Of a DNA stretch of 19,685 nucleotides, positions 7,505 through 14,311 are shown piece by piece. The notes beneath the pieces were generated by a model. The model had not been told where the DNA came from, did not search any database, and saw nothing but the letters and a program-made list of their open reading frames with translations. This DNA is from Acidimicrobiia bacterium (GTDB lineage: Bacteria; Actinomycetota; Acidimicrobiia; UBA5794; JAOTWH01): the NCBI GenBank assembly GCA_029863035.1, contig JAOTWH010000016.1, forward strand, positions 1 through 19,685. Direction: 5' to 3'. The translations under genes were made by a program, and so were the position numbers. Each line of letters begins with the position of its first letter. The stretch's first letter is position 1.

Positions 7505-8260
7505 CTACCAGGTCCGCGCCGGTCTCGAAAGGAACAACAAGCCAGTGAAGCCGGCCGCCCACAGGGCACCTGCCAGGATGCCAGGCGGGGTGAGGATCGG
7601 GTTGGTCTCCGACTTGAAATACACCCAGCCGCTGCCGAGGCACTCGTCCTCGGCATCCTCGATGAAGCCCTCGACCTTGAGAAGGGCGGAGAACTCAGGG
7701 ATATCCAGGACCTCGTAGAGCACCACCATGCCTTCGTTCTCGGTCTCGTCTTGAGGGTTGTCATCCCCGCCGCTGTCCAGTCCAATCCCTTGCACCGTCA
7801 CTTCCCAAAGGTGGAAGTTGAACACCGCAGGGGCAGTAGAGCCCCGGTAGTACACCAACCCCTTGGGGTCGACTTCGTAAGGGTTGCCCTTGGTGAACGC
7901 TTGCGCTCCCGAGCCGTCGACGGGTGGCTCGTCGGTTCCGTCGTCGATGGCCACATCTATGGACAACCCGTCGCGATCGTAAGAGACGGCCATGCCTCCG
8001 CAGGGCCCGGTGAGCTTTGATCCAGAATCACCGGTGAATGCGTCGAGGTTGGTGCGAGCCTTCAAATCCTCCTCGGTGGCGGCCCCGAACAGGTCATCGA
8101 GGTCGCCCAGGTCATCCCACGCCGGAGCCAGGAGGGGAGGGAGGTCTGGAATCCCGTCGCCGTTCAGATCGTCGTACGGCTGCTGGGCCGCTGCGGGGGC
8201 GGCCAGCAACAAGAGGTAGAGCAGAATCGAGCCGATCGCTAACGGCTTTCGACGTCTCAT
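7505..8260 (-). CDS. Secreted, C-terminally membrane-anchored protein of unknown function
   Basis: A 251-residue exported protein. It starts MRRRKPLAIGSILLYLLLLAAPAAAQQ, a classical signal peptide with an AAAQ-type cleavage region near residue 25. Just after it, DLNGDGIPDL (31-40) is an EF-hand/dockerin-like acidic calcium-binding loop. The body is very acidic, with two cysteines (Cys87 in GPCGG and Cys207 in DECLGSGW) that could form a disulfide and a central FTKGNPYEVDPKGLVYY / FNFHLWEVTVQG region. Residues about 223-244 are hydrophobic and followed by SRPARTW, consistent with a C-terminal anchor with the tail inside. GGGAGG six bases before the ATG is a good Shine-Dalgarno. First gene of the probable operon with the 118-residue protein and mscS. 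Family not recognised. Confidence 0.75.
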   Translation of the reverse strand: MRRRKPLAIGSILLYLLLLAAPAAAQQPYDDLNGDGIPDLPPLLAPAWDDLGDLDDLFGAATEEDLKARTNLDAFTGDSGSKLTGPCGGMAVSYDRDGLSIDVAIDDGTDEPPVDGSGAQAFTKGNPYEVDPKGLVYYRGSTAPAVFNFHLWEVTVQGIGLDSGGDDNPQDETENEGMVVLYEVLDIPEFSALLKVEGFIEDAEDECLGSGWVYFKSETNPILTPPGILAGALWAAGFTGLLFLSRPARTW

Positions 8261-8327
8261 GATGTTCCTCCCTATCCCGACGGGGTGTCATCCTATCGAC
8301 GCGTGGCTCAACGACCACGTGATCTCA

Positions 8328-8333
8328 TATACT
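8328..8333 (+). promoter_or_regulatory. Candidate -10 element for the SAM riboswitch/metE transcript
   Basis: TATACT matches the sigma-70-type -10 consensus at five of six positions and lies 16 bp before the first base of the riboswitch P1 helix, the right distance for a transcript starting near 8340. No good -35 is visible about 17 bp upstream (GGCTCA region only), so this is a modest call. A short CGTGG/CCACG inverted repeat at 8302-8319 sits just upstream, in the space shared with the divergent secreted-protein gene. Confidence 0.4.
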
Positions 8334-8348
8334 TCGAACTGACAACGC

Positions 8349-8486
8349 GTTCATCAAGAGCGGCGGAGGGACAGGCCCGTTGAAGCCGCGGCAACCGGAG
8401 AATCACGGTGCCAATGCCTGATCGATGAGCTGCCGAGAGCGGTCTTCGCTTGAGGCGCTCGGAGCGCGTCGAAAGGAGACCGAACA
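8349..8486 (+). ncRNA. SAM riboswitch (SAM-I/SAM-IV clan, P4-less) with expression platform, upstream of metE
   Basis: The aptamer spans 8349-8430. P1 pairs GTTCATC (8349-8355) with GATGAGC (8424-8430). P2 pairs GCGGC (8360-8364) with GCCGC (8385-8389), enclosing the conserved GGAGGGACAGGCCCG and TTGAAG elements, followed by GGCAACC. P3 is short, ACCG (8394-8397) with CGGT (8406-8409), then GTGCCAAT. The P2-loop pseudoknot is CAGGC (8372-8376) with GCCTG (8416-8420), a compensated version of the CUGG/CCAG pairing in Bacillus SAM-I. Only ATC separates the pseudoknot strand from the P1 3' strand, so the P4 helix of canonical SAM-I is missing, pointing to SAM-IV or the SAM-I/IV variant. Downstream, 8440-8447 can pair with the Shine-Dalgarno region 8475-8482, suggesting translational control: high SAM lowers MetE. 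Ligand is by family knowledge. Confidence 0.88.
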
Positions 8487-10622
8487 ATGTCTATTCATGT
8501 AGCGCCGCACCTGGTTGGCTACCCCCGCATCGGCGCCGATCGTGAGCTGAAGAAAGCTCTTGAGTCCGCCTGGACCGGAAAGATCGATACTGCCCAGCTC
8601 GAGACCAATATCACGCAGTTGCGCCAAGCTCACATCGACGAGCAGGTCGAGCTGGTGGGCACGGCGATCGACGACTTCTGGCTATACGACGAGGTGCTGG
8701 AGACGGCAATGATGCTCGGCATCGTTCCCGACCATTTGGCATCGGAGGAATCGGCCTTCACGGTGCTGACCCAGCTGGCTCGTGGTTCCAAGGAGCACGA
8801 GGCTTGGGAGATGACCAAATGGTTCGACACCAACTACCACTACGTCGTCCCCGAGGTGGAGCGCAACGTGACCGGCTTCACTCCGTTGCCATGGCGCCAG
8901 CCCATCGAAGGTGTTCGATGGAGCGTTCTGGGGCCATACAGCCTCGCCAAACTCTCCAAGTGCGACGATCCCAAGCGCCTGGCGGCCGAAGCCGGTGAGG
9001 CCTTGTTCCAATGGACCAAAGCCAACAGCTCGGTTCAGCTGCAACTGAATGAGCCATGTCTCGGCCTCACCATGGATGATGAGGACAAGGCGATCTTGGA
9101 GGCGGCGTACGCCACAGCCGACGGTTCGTCGGGGTTCGTGACCGTTCAGTTCGGGGCTGCATCGCCGGAGGCGGTCGAGTTATTGGCCGACAAAGGGTTC
9201 GTGGTCCAGGTGCCGTTCGAGCGCTTGGCCGCGCTGGCATCAACCGACGCCTGGTCGGCCCTCCCCGGATACCTGGTGTCGGTGATGGATGGCCGCAGCG
9301 TCTGGGCCGATGACTTCGGCGACGCCGCTGAGGCTTTGGCCTCGGTGGAGTTCGGCGCCAAGCCTGTTCACATCACGCCTTCCACCTCGCTGATGTTCTT
9401 GCCATACACAGTGGCGGGCGAAGACTTGCCAGACGGCTTGCAGTTCGCCAGAGAGAAGGCGGCATCGCTTCGCAAATGGGCCACAGCCCTCACCGATGGC
9501 GGCCGGCCCGATACGCCTGCCGCAGTGGTCCCCGATTTCCCTGAGGTGGGTGACGTTAAGAGCAGAACCGACCGATCGGAGCGCAAGGCCGCCCAAGCCG
9601 ACCTCAACCTGCCGCCGTTCCCCACGACGACCACCGGTTCGCTTCCGCAGACGGCAGAGGTGCGCAAGAACCGTGCCGATTTGAAGGCCGGTGTCATCGA
9701 CCAGGCGGCGTACGAGGCCAAGGTCGACGAGATGATGCTCGAAAGTATCAAGTGGCAAGAGGACATCGGACTCGACGCTCTGGTGCATGGTGAGTTCGAG
9801 CGTGCCGACATGGTGGAGTTCTTCGGTGAGCGCATGGACGGCATGTACATCACCCGCAACGGCTGGGTGCTGAGCTATGGCAGTCGCTGCGTCAGGCCTC
9901 CCATCATCGCGGCGCCGCCGTCGATCTCCGAGCCCATGACGGTTCGGGAGTGGAAGGTCGCCCAGGCGGCTACCCAAAAACCAGTGAAGGGGATGCTCAC
10001 CGGCCCGGTGACCATCGTCAACTGGAGCTTCCGTCCACCAGGCGTCCCGGATGATCGGTTGTTCTGGGCAGTTGGCCAGCCCATCGCCCAAGAGGTGGAG
10101 TACCTGGTGGAAGCCGGGTGCCGCATGATCCAGATCGACGAGCCGGCGGTGCGCGAACGCTGGCCGCTACAGACCGACCAGGCCGAGGAGCTTCGCAAGG
10201 TCTACTCGCGTGGCGTTCGCGCTTCGCTGCGTCGGGTCTTCACTGCGCCTGCTGAGGTACAACTCCACACCCACATGTGTTACGGCGACTTCAGCGACAT
10301 CGTTCCGCTGTGGTCCGACGTTGGGGTCGATGTCGCCTCCATCGAGTGGTCACGATCGAAGGACGACGCCTACATCGATCAGTTCTACAACGCGTTCTCG
10401 GATGGCACTTTGCAGATCGGCCCTGGAGTGTTCGACGTTCACAGCCCGCACTCGCCAGGAGCACAAGTGATGGAAGAGCGATTGGCCCACTTCGCTTCGA
10501 TCATGGACGCCACCGATCTGTGGGTGAATCCCGACTGTGGTCTCAAGACCAGGGCCTGGGAGCACATAGAGGTGCAGCTGAAGGATCTGGTGAAGGCCGC
10601 CGAGGGTGCGCGCCGCGCCTAG
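8487..10622 (+). CDS. metE: Cobalamin-independent methionine synthase
   Basis: Transfers the methyl group of 5-methyltetrahydropteroyl-tri-glutamate to homocysteine to make methionine, in the cytosol. 711 residues, slightly shorter than E. coli MetE (753). The N-terminal domain begins VGYPRIGADRELKKALESAW, the usual start. The catalytic zinc ligands are all present: His596 and Cys598 (HTHMCYGDF), Glu620 (SIEWSRS) and Cys684 (NPDCGLKTR). QIDEPAVRER and GPGVFDVHSP match the homocysteine-binding and catalytic segments. AAGGAG lies 9 nt before the ATG and can be masked by the upstream RNA. Expression is predicted to be repressed by SAM through the riboswitch. The neighbouring convergent metF makes its methyl donor. 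The stop codon overlaps the metF stop by CTAG. Confidence 0.96.
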   Translation: MSIHVAPHLVGYPRIGADRELKKALESAWTGKIDTAQLETNITQLRQAHIDEQVELVGTAIDDFWLYDEVLETAMMLGIVPDHLASEESAFTVLTQLARGSKEHEAWEMTKWFDTNYHYVVPEVERNVTGFTPLPWRQPIEGVRWSVLGPYSLAKLSKCDDPKRLAAEAGEALFQWTKANSSVQLQLNEPCLGLTMDDEDKAILEAAYATADGSSGFVTVQFGAASPEAVELLADKGFVVQVPFERLAALASTDAWSALPGYLVSVMDGRSVWADDFGDAAEALASVEFGAKPVHITPSTSLMFLPYTVAGEDLPDGLQFAREKAASLRKWATALTDGGRPDTPAAVVPDFPEVGDVKSRTDRSERKAAQADLNLPPFPTTTTGSLPQTAEVRKNRADLKAGVIDQAAYEAKVDEMMLESIKWQEDIGLDALVHGEFERADMVEFFGERMDGMYITRNGWVLSYGSRCVRPPIIAAPPSISEPMTVREWKVAQAATQKPVKGMLTGPVTIVNWSFRPPGVPDDRLFWAVGQPIAQEVEYLVEAGCRMIQIDEPAVRERWPLQTDQAEELRKVYSRGVRASLRRVFTAPAEVQLHTHMCYGDFSDIVPLWSDVGVDVASIEWSRSKDDAYIDQFYNAFSDGTLQIGPGVFDVHSPHSPGAQVMEERLAHFASIMDATDLWVNPDCGLKTRAWEHIEVQLKDLVKAAEGARRA

Positions 10623-11566
10623 ATATCGAGCTGGGCCAACAGCGGGTTGACCGCCCGGGCGCTGAGCATCACGTAGAAGTGCACCGAGGGCACGCCCTTG
10701 GCCAATAGGTCTTGGGTCTGCTCCAGTGCCCACGCCACGCCGACGTCAACCACTTGGTCGGGATCTGCCGCTCGGGCCTCTTGCGCCAAAGCCTCAGGGA
10801 TGTCGCAATAGAAAGTCCTGGGGATGGTGGTCAGTTGGGTGTGATTGGTGAGGATCTTGATCCCGGGGATGATGGGGACGGTGATCTCTTGGCGCCGGCA
10901 TTCTTGGACCAGCTTGTAGTAATGGGCGTTGTCGAAGAACATCTGGGTGACCACGTACTCAGCACCAGCCTCGACCTTCTTCTTCACATAGCTGACGTCG
11001 GTTTCGAGGTTGGGCGCCTCGAAGTGCTTCTCGGGATAGGCAGCCGCGCCGATGCAGAAGTTGGTTGGTGAGGCGTCGAGCAGCTCTTCCATGAACAAGC
11101 CCTTGTTCATGGCCGCCACCTGGGAGATGAGATCCGTGGCGTACTCGTTGCGACTGCGGCCGTGGATGAGAGCCTTCTCGTATCCGGTGGAGTCGCCCCG
11201 AATGGCCAAGACGTTGTCGATGCCCAGGTAGTGCAGCTCGATGAGGAAGTCCTCCGACTCCTCTTTGGAGAACCCTTCACAAAGTATGTGAGGCACGGCG
11301 TCGATCTGGAACTTGTTCTGGATCAACGCACACAAACCAAGCGTTCCGGGACGTTTGCGTTTGACGCGTTTTTGGTATCCGGTCGGCGTCTCCTCGTAGA
11401 TCACCTCGGCGGCGTGGCTGGTGATGTCGATGAAGGGCGGGCGATGCACAGCCAGGTCCTCGATAAGCGTGAGCATGCGGCTCAGGTCCCCGCCTCGTTG
11501 CGGCGGAATGATCTCAAAGCTGATCAGAGGCTTTGTTGCCTGCTCAAGGTGTTCGGTGACCTTCAT
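10619..11566 (-). CDS. metF: Methylenetetrahydrofolate reductase
   Basis: Reduces 5,10-methylene-tetrahydrofolate to 5-methyl-tetrahydrofolate using a flavin, supplying the methyl donor for MetE. 315 residues, close to bacterial MetF length (about 296). The catalytic glutamate is Glu18 in SFEIIPP, equivalent to Glu28 in E. coli. Barrel signatures include HYLGIDNVLAIRGD, IGAAAYPEKHFEAP, EAGAEYVVTQMFFDN and VPIIPGIKILTN. The start at 11566 gives a normal N-terminus but has no obvious Shine-Dalgarno. It lies 34 bp downstream of the DUF3105 gene on the same strand, so it may be cotranscribed with it. It ends tail-to-tail with metE, sharing the four bases CTAG as overlapping TAG stops. No SAM riboswitch is seen on this strand upstream of the gene. 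Confidence 0.95.
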   Translation of the reverse strand: MKVTEHLEQATKPLISFEIIPPQRGGDLSRMLTLIEDLAVHRPPFIDITSHAAEVIYEETPTGYQKRVKRKRPGTLGLCALIQNKFQIDAVPHILCEGFSKEESEDFLIELHYLGIDNVLAIRGDSTGYEKALIHGRSRNEYATDLISQVAAMNKGLFMEELLDASPTNFCIGAAAYPEKHFEAPNLETDVSYVKKKVEAGAEYVVTQMFFDNAHYYKLVQECRRQEITVPIIPGIKILTNHTQLTTIPRTFYCDIPEALAQEARAADPDQVVDVGVAWALEQTQDLLAKGVPSVHFYVMLSARAVNPLLAQLDI

Positions 11567-11600
11567 CTGGCGGCCGAGGCTACCGGGTTTTAAGCTCTGC

Positions 11601-12272
11601 CTAGGACGGGTTGCCGATGCCGCCGTCGCACGAAGCGTTGCTTTCGGGCGCCGTTACGTTCTTCATGGTGAGAACGAAATCCTTGAGTAATGGGTCATCG
11701 GCACCGGTGAAACTGCGCTGGGCACCCCAAGTTGAAGCGAACACCGGTTCTGATAGGCCTGGGTAGGGGCTCACCAGAACCTTGGTCCCTTTGGAAAGGT
11801 CCCGCAGCGTTCCGATCTGGTCCTCATCCAGGTCGGGCTGGAATGTGATCCACACTGCACCGTGCTCGAGCGAGTGGACCGCGTACTCGTTGAGAACCGG
11901 GGCGTCGTAGAAGCCACAGTTGAGCCAGGTCGATGCGTGGTCGCCGCCAACGGGTGGATCCTGCTCGTAGACGGCCCCCGCTTCGACGTGGTCCCGTCCT
12001 AGGTCGGAAAAGGTCTGGATCCCGGGGGGTGGTTCGGGTTTGCCCTCCAGGCTGCCGAACGTCAGAACCAACAGCACGACAGCGGCGACAGCACCGCCGC
12101 CGATGAGCAGGTAGCGCAACCACGGAGTCTTCGGCCTCTCCTGGCGCGCCTGGGCCACAGTGCGGTTGGCTGCCGTGGCCTGCTTGGCCTGCTTGGCCTG
12201 CTTGGCCTGCTTGGCTGCCTTGGCGGTGCCCTGCTTGGCAGTTCTGGTCCGATTGCGCGGCTTATTTCCCAT
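11601..12272 (-). CDS. DUF3105 single-pass membrane protein with a KQA-repeat N-terminus
   Basis: A 223-residue protein from the ATG at 12272 (MGNKPRNRTR). Residues 1-50 are Lys/Arg/Gln/Ala-rich and include four KQA triplets (21-32) encoded by perfect 9-bp tandem repeats. A transmembrane helix follows at about 53-73 (YLLIGGGAVAAVVLLVL), placing the C-terminal domain outside. That domain carries the DUF3105 hallmarks: EQDPPVGGDHASTW, NCGFYDAPV and VHSLEHGAVWITF. The histidines and cysteines suggest metal or redox chemistry, but no activity is established for the family as far as I know. Longer readings to 12608 run into the divergent peptidase gene and are unlikely. There is no clear Shine-Dalgarno. 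metF follows 34 bp downstream. Confidence 0.85.
   Translation of the reverse strand: MGNKPRNRTRTAKQGTAKAAKQAKQAKQAKQATAANRTVAQARQERPKTPWLRYLLIGGGAVAAVVLLVLTFGSLEGKPEPPPGIQTFSDLGRDHVEAGAVYEQDPPVGGDHASTWLNCGFYDAPVLNEYAVHSLEHGAVWITFQPDLDEDQIGTLRDLSKGTKVLVSPYPGLSEPVFASTWGAQRSFTGADDPLLKDFVLTMKNVTAPESNASCDGGIGNPS
12179..12214 (-). repeat. Four perfect 9-bp tandem repeats coding for KQA
   Basis: CCTGCTTGG is repeated four times without change on the plus strand (12179-12187, 12188-12196, 12197-12205, 12206-12214). On the minus strand this reads as Lys-Gln-Ala codons AAG CAG GCC in the DUF3105 protein. The following sequence is a degenerate continuation. Because the unit is 9 bp, slippage would add or remove whole tripeptides without shifting frame. 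Confidence 0.9.
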
Positions 12273-12351
12273 ACGGCGCACCACGATAGGCGAGCAAACC
12301 GGATAGTTGGGTCGCGGGCTACGATTGCGCCGGGCCGATTCAGGAGTAAGG

Positions 12352-13200
12352 GTGAAAGTCCGGCGCGGGTACCGCAGCAAGAATGTCGAAGATCGCAGAA
12401 GGATGAGCGGTGGGACGGCTGTGGCGGCGGGTGGAGGAGGCATCATCGCGGTAGTTGTCGCCCTCTTCGTCGCATTGAGCGGCGGCGGAGGGGGAATTAA
12501 TGTCGACGATCTGCTCGGTGGGCTGAACCAGGCTCCGCCGGCCCCGCAGCAACAGGACCCAAACGCACCAGACCCCGACGAGGACCTGCGCGTCATCAGC
12601 GAGTTCACCTTCGATCAAGTGCAGACCATGTGGGACGGACTCTTCACCTCTGCCGGGTCGAGCTACCCGGCCGCAACCATGGTGTTGTTCACCGGCAGCA
12701 CCCAGTCGGGATGCGGGGGAGCGACCTCGGCGGTGGGCCCCCACTACTGCCCTCTTGACCAGCGGGTGTACATCGACCTTGAGTTCTTCCGCGAGCTCGA
12801 AGCCCGATTCGGCGCAACCGGCGACTTCGCCGAGGCCTATGTCATCGCCCACGAAGTAGCGCACCATGTTCAGAACTCCACGGGCATCATGGACGAGGTC
12901 CGACGACTGCAACAAGAGGACCCGGGCAAGGCCAACGACTGGTCGGTATCGCTCGAGCTCCAGGCAGATTGCTTTGCCGGTGTGTGGGCTCGCACTGCCT
13001 TCCAACAAGAGATCCTCGATGCGGGCGATCTGGACGAGGCGATCGATGCGGCGGAAGCGGTGGGGGACGATCGCATCCAGGAGCGCGCCACCGGGACCAT
13101 CAACCAGGAGAGCTGGACCCACGGTTCGTCGGCGGACCGGTCGAAGTGGCTCCGCACCGGCTACGACACCGGCGACCCCAACGCCTGCGACACGTTCTAA
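12352..13200 (+). CDS. Neutral zinc metallopeptidase, YpfJ family
   Basis: Membrane-anchored metallopeptidase homologue of 282 residues. The GTG start at 12352 is chosen because AGGAG (12342-12346) sits 5 nt before it and because the resulting VKVRRGYRSKNVEDRR matches the usual basic N-terminus of the family; an in-frame TTG at 12307 would add unconserved residues. A hydrophobic segment at about 24-43 follows, then a Gly/Pro/Gln-rich linker to about 75. The catalytic domain has HEVAHHVQN (HExxH at 167-171) with Glu202 in ELQADCFAGVWA as the likely third zinc ligand. Cys121, Cys133 and Cys207 are present, and a further cysteine is in the last residues. It is divergent from the DUF3105 gene, with 79 bp between starts. 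The physiological substrate of this family is not known to me. Confidence 0.9.
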   Translation: MKVRRGYRSKNVEDRRRMSGGTAVAAGGGGIIAVVVALFVALSGGGGGINVDDLLGGLNQAPPAPQQQDPNAPDPDEDLRVISEFTFDQVQTMWDGLFTSAGSSYPAATMVLFTGSTQSGCGGATSAVGPHYCPLDQRVYIDLEFFRELEARFGATGDFAEAYVIAHEVAHHVQNSTGIMDEVRRLQQEDPGKANDWSVSLELQADCFAGVWARTAFQQEILDAGDLDEAIDAAEAVGDDRIQERATGTINQESWTHGSSADRSKWLRTGYDTGDPNACDTF

Positions 13201-13203
13201 GAA

Positions 13204-13249
13204 CGTTTCTCGTTCTTCGAAAAACGAGTAACGAGAAACGAATAACGAG
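13204..13249. repeat. Heptameric ACGAG repeat array, second site
   Basis: Directly after the peptidase stop codon, CGTTT and CTCGTTC (13204-13215) are followed by inverted heptamers AAACGAG, TAACGAG, AAACGAA and TAACGAG in perfect 7-bp register (13222-13249). The arms form a perfect 11-bp inverted repeat, CGTTTCTCGTT (13204-13214) with AACGAGAAACG (13230-13240). Unit sequence, 7-bp period and inverted architecture match the array at 3685-3761, about 9.5 kb away. It could act as a hairpin at the 3' end of the peptidase mRNA, though no U-run follows. Confidence 0.83.
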
Positions 13250-13263
13250 CGATGCTGCGGTTC

Positions 13264-13297
13264 GGGGGCATTGACTCCCCCCGCAATCGGGGAGGGG
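13264..13297 (+). promoter_or_regulatory. Alternating G/C runs that can form two exclusive hairpins before the deaminase gene
   Basis: GGGGG (13264-13268), CCCCCC (13277-13282) and GGGGAGGGG (13289-13297) lie in a row. The central C-run can pair with either flanking G-run; the right-hand option is a perfect CTCCCC/GGGGAG stem (13275-13280 with 13289-13294). The right G-run is also the only purine-rich tract ahead of the start codon at 13313, at 15 nt a long distance for a Shine-Dalgarno. A regulatory switch is possible but speculative. Confidence 0.35.
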
Positions 13298-13312
13298 AAT
13301 AGTGTTGGTCCT

Positions 13313-14311
13313 ATGCGCGACTTCATCCATGGCATCCCCAAGGCCGAGCTGCACCTGCACATCGAGGGCACCCTCGAGCCCGAGTTGAAGTTCGCCCTTG
13401 CCGAGCGCAATGGGGTCGACATGCCATACGCCACCGTCGAGGACATGAAGTCCGCATACGACTACAACGACCTGACATCGTTCCTGGCCATGTACTACGA
13501 GGGGATGACCGTGCTGTTGGGCGAGCAGGACTTCTACGACCTGGCCATGGCCTACCTCACCAAGGCCGCCTCGCAGAACGTGGTCTACGCCGAGATCTCC
13601 TTCGATCCCCAGGCCCACACTTCGCGCGCCGTTCCATTCGAAACCGTGCTCGACGGCCTGCGTCGCGCCCAGGCCGACGCCGCCGAGAGCCTCGGCCTGC
13701 GCAGCGAGCTGATCATGTGCTTCCTGAGGGATCTGCCCCCAGAGTCGGCGATGGAGACGTTGGAGACCGCTCTTCCCCACAAGGACAAGATCCTCGGCGT
13801 CGGGCTCGACTCAGACGAGCGGGATAATCCACCATCCAAGTTCGGCGACGTGTTCGCCCGAGCCCGCCAGGAAGGATTCAGGATCACCTGCCACTGCGAT
13901 GTCGACCAGCAGAACAGCGTGCAGCACATCTGGCAGGCCGTCAGGGACATCGAGGTGGAGCGCCTAGACCACAGCGTCAACTGCCTGGAAGACCCCGAGT
14001 TGGTGGAGGAGATCAAGCGGCGCGATCTCACTCTCACAGTGTGTCCCATCTCCAACAGCTGGGTAACCGACGGCTTCAAAGAAGCAGAGATCAAGCAGCT
14101 GGTGGACAGTGGCGTTCGCGTCACCATCAACTCGGACGACCCGGCTTACTTCCCCGGATACGTCGAGGAGAACCTGGTGGCGATCCAAGAGGCGGCCGGG
14201 CTGAGCCAGGACGAGGTCGTAAGCCTGGTGAGGAACGGGTTCGAAGCAGCCTGGCTCCCCGACGCCGACAAGAAGGAGTACCTAGCGGCGGTGGACGGGT
14301 ACGTGGGCTAG
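13313..14311 (+). CDS. Adenosine/adenine deaminase-family amidohydrolase with altered active site
   Basis: Cytosolic metal-dependent deaminase-like enzyme, 332 residues from the ATG at 13313 (MRDFIHGIPKAELHLHIEGT). The zinc ligands of the family are visible: His14 and His16 (HLH), His184 and Asp265 (NSDDPAYF, 263-270), and the catalytic DH histidine His210. The overall pattern, for example EQDFYDLAMAYLTK, SFDPQAHTSR and GLDSDERDNPPSKF, is closer to bacterial adenine deaminases of the Aah1 type than to classical adenosine deaminase. The conserved HAGE motif, whose Glu is the proton donor, is replaced by HCDVDQ (184-189) with about two residues inserted, and DHG reads DHS. The substrate is therefore uncertain; a different 6-amino purine or another amino-heterocycle is possible. 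The stop overlaps that of the next gene by CTAG. Confidence 0.82.
   Translation: MRDFIHGIPKAELHLHIEGTLEPELKFALAERNGVDMPYATVEDMKSAYDYNDLTSFLAMYYEGMTVLLGEQDFYDLAMAYLTKAASQNVVYAEISFDPQAHTSRAVPFETVLDGLRRAQADAAESLGLRSELIMCFLRDLPPESAMETLETALPHKDKILGVGLDSDERDNPPSKFGDVFARARQEGFRITCHCDVDQQNSVQHIWQAVRDIEVERLDHSVNCLEDPELVEEIKRRDLTLTVCPISNSWVTDGFKEAEIKQLVDSGVRVTINSDDPAYFPGYVEENLVAIQEAAGLSQDEVVSLVRNGFEAAWLPDADKKEYLAAVDGYVG

Noticed and set aside
12273..12608. N-terminal extension of the DUF3105 protein
   Set aside because: Would overlap the divergent peptidase start and its Shine-Dalgarno; the added residues are low-complexity and not conserved in style.
12340..13446. 368-codon minus-strand frame across the peptidase and deaminase genes
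   Set aside because: Shadow of two well-supported plus-strand genes; the translation has no recognisable domain and crosses the intergenic heptamer repeat.
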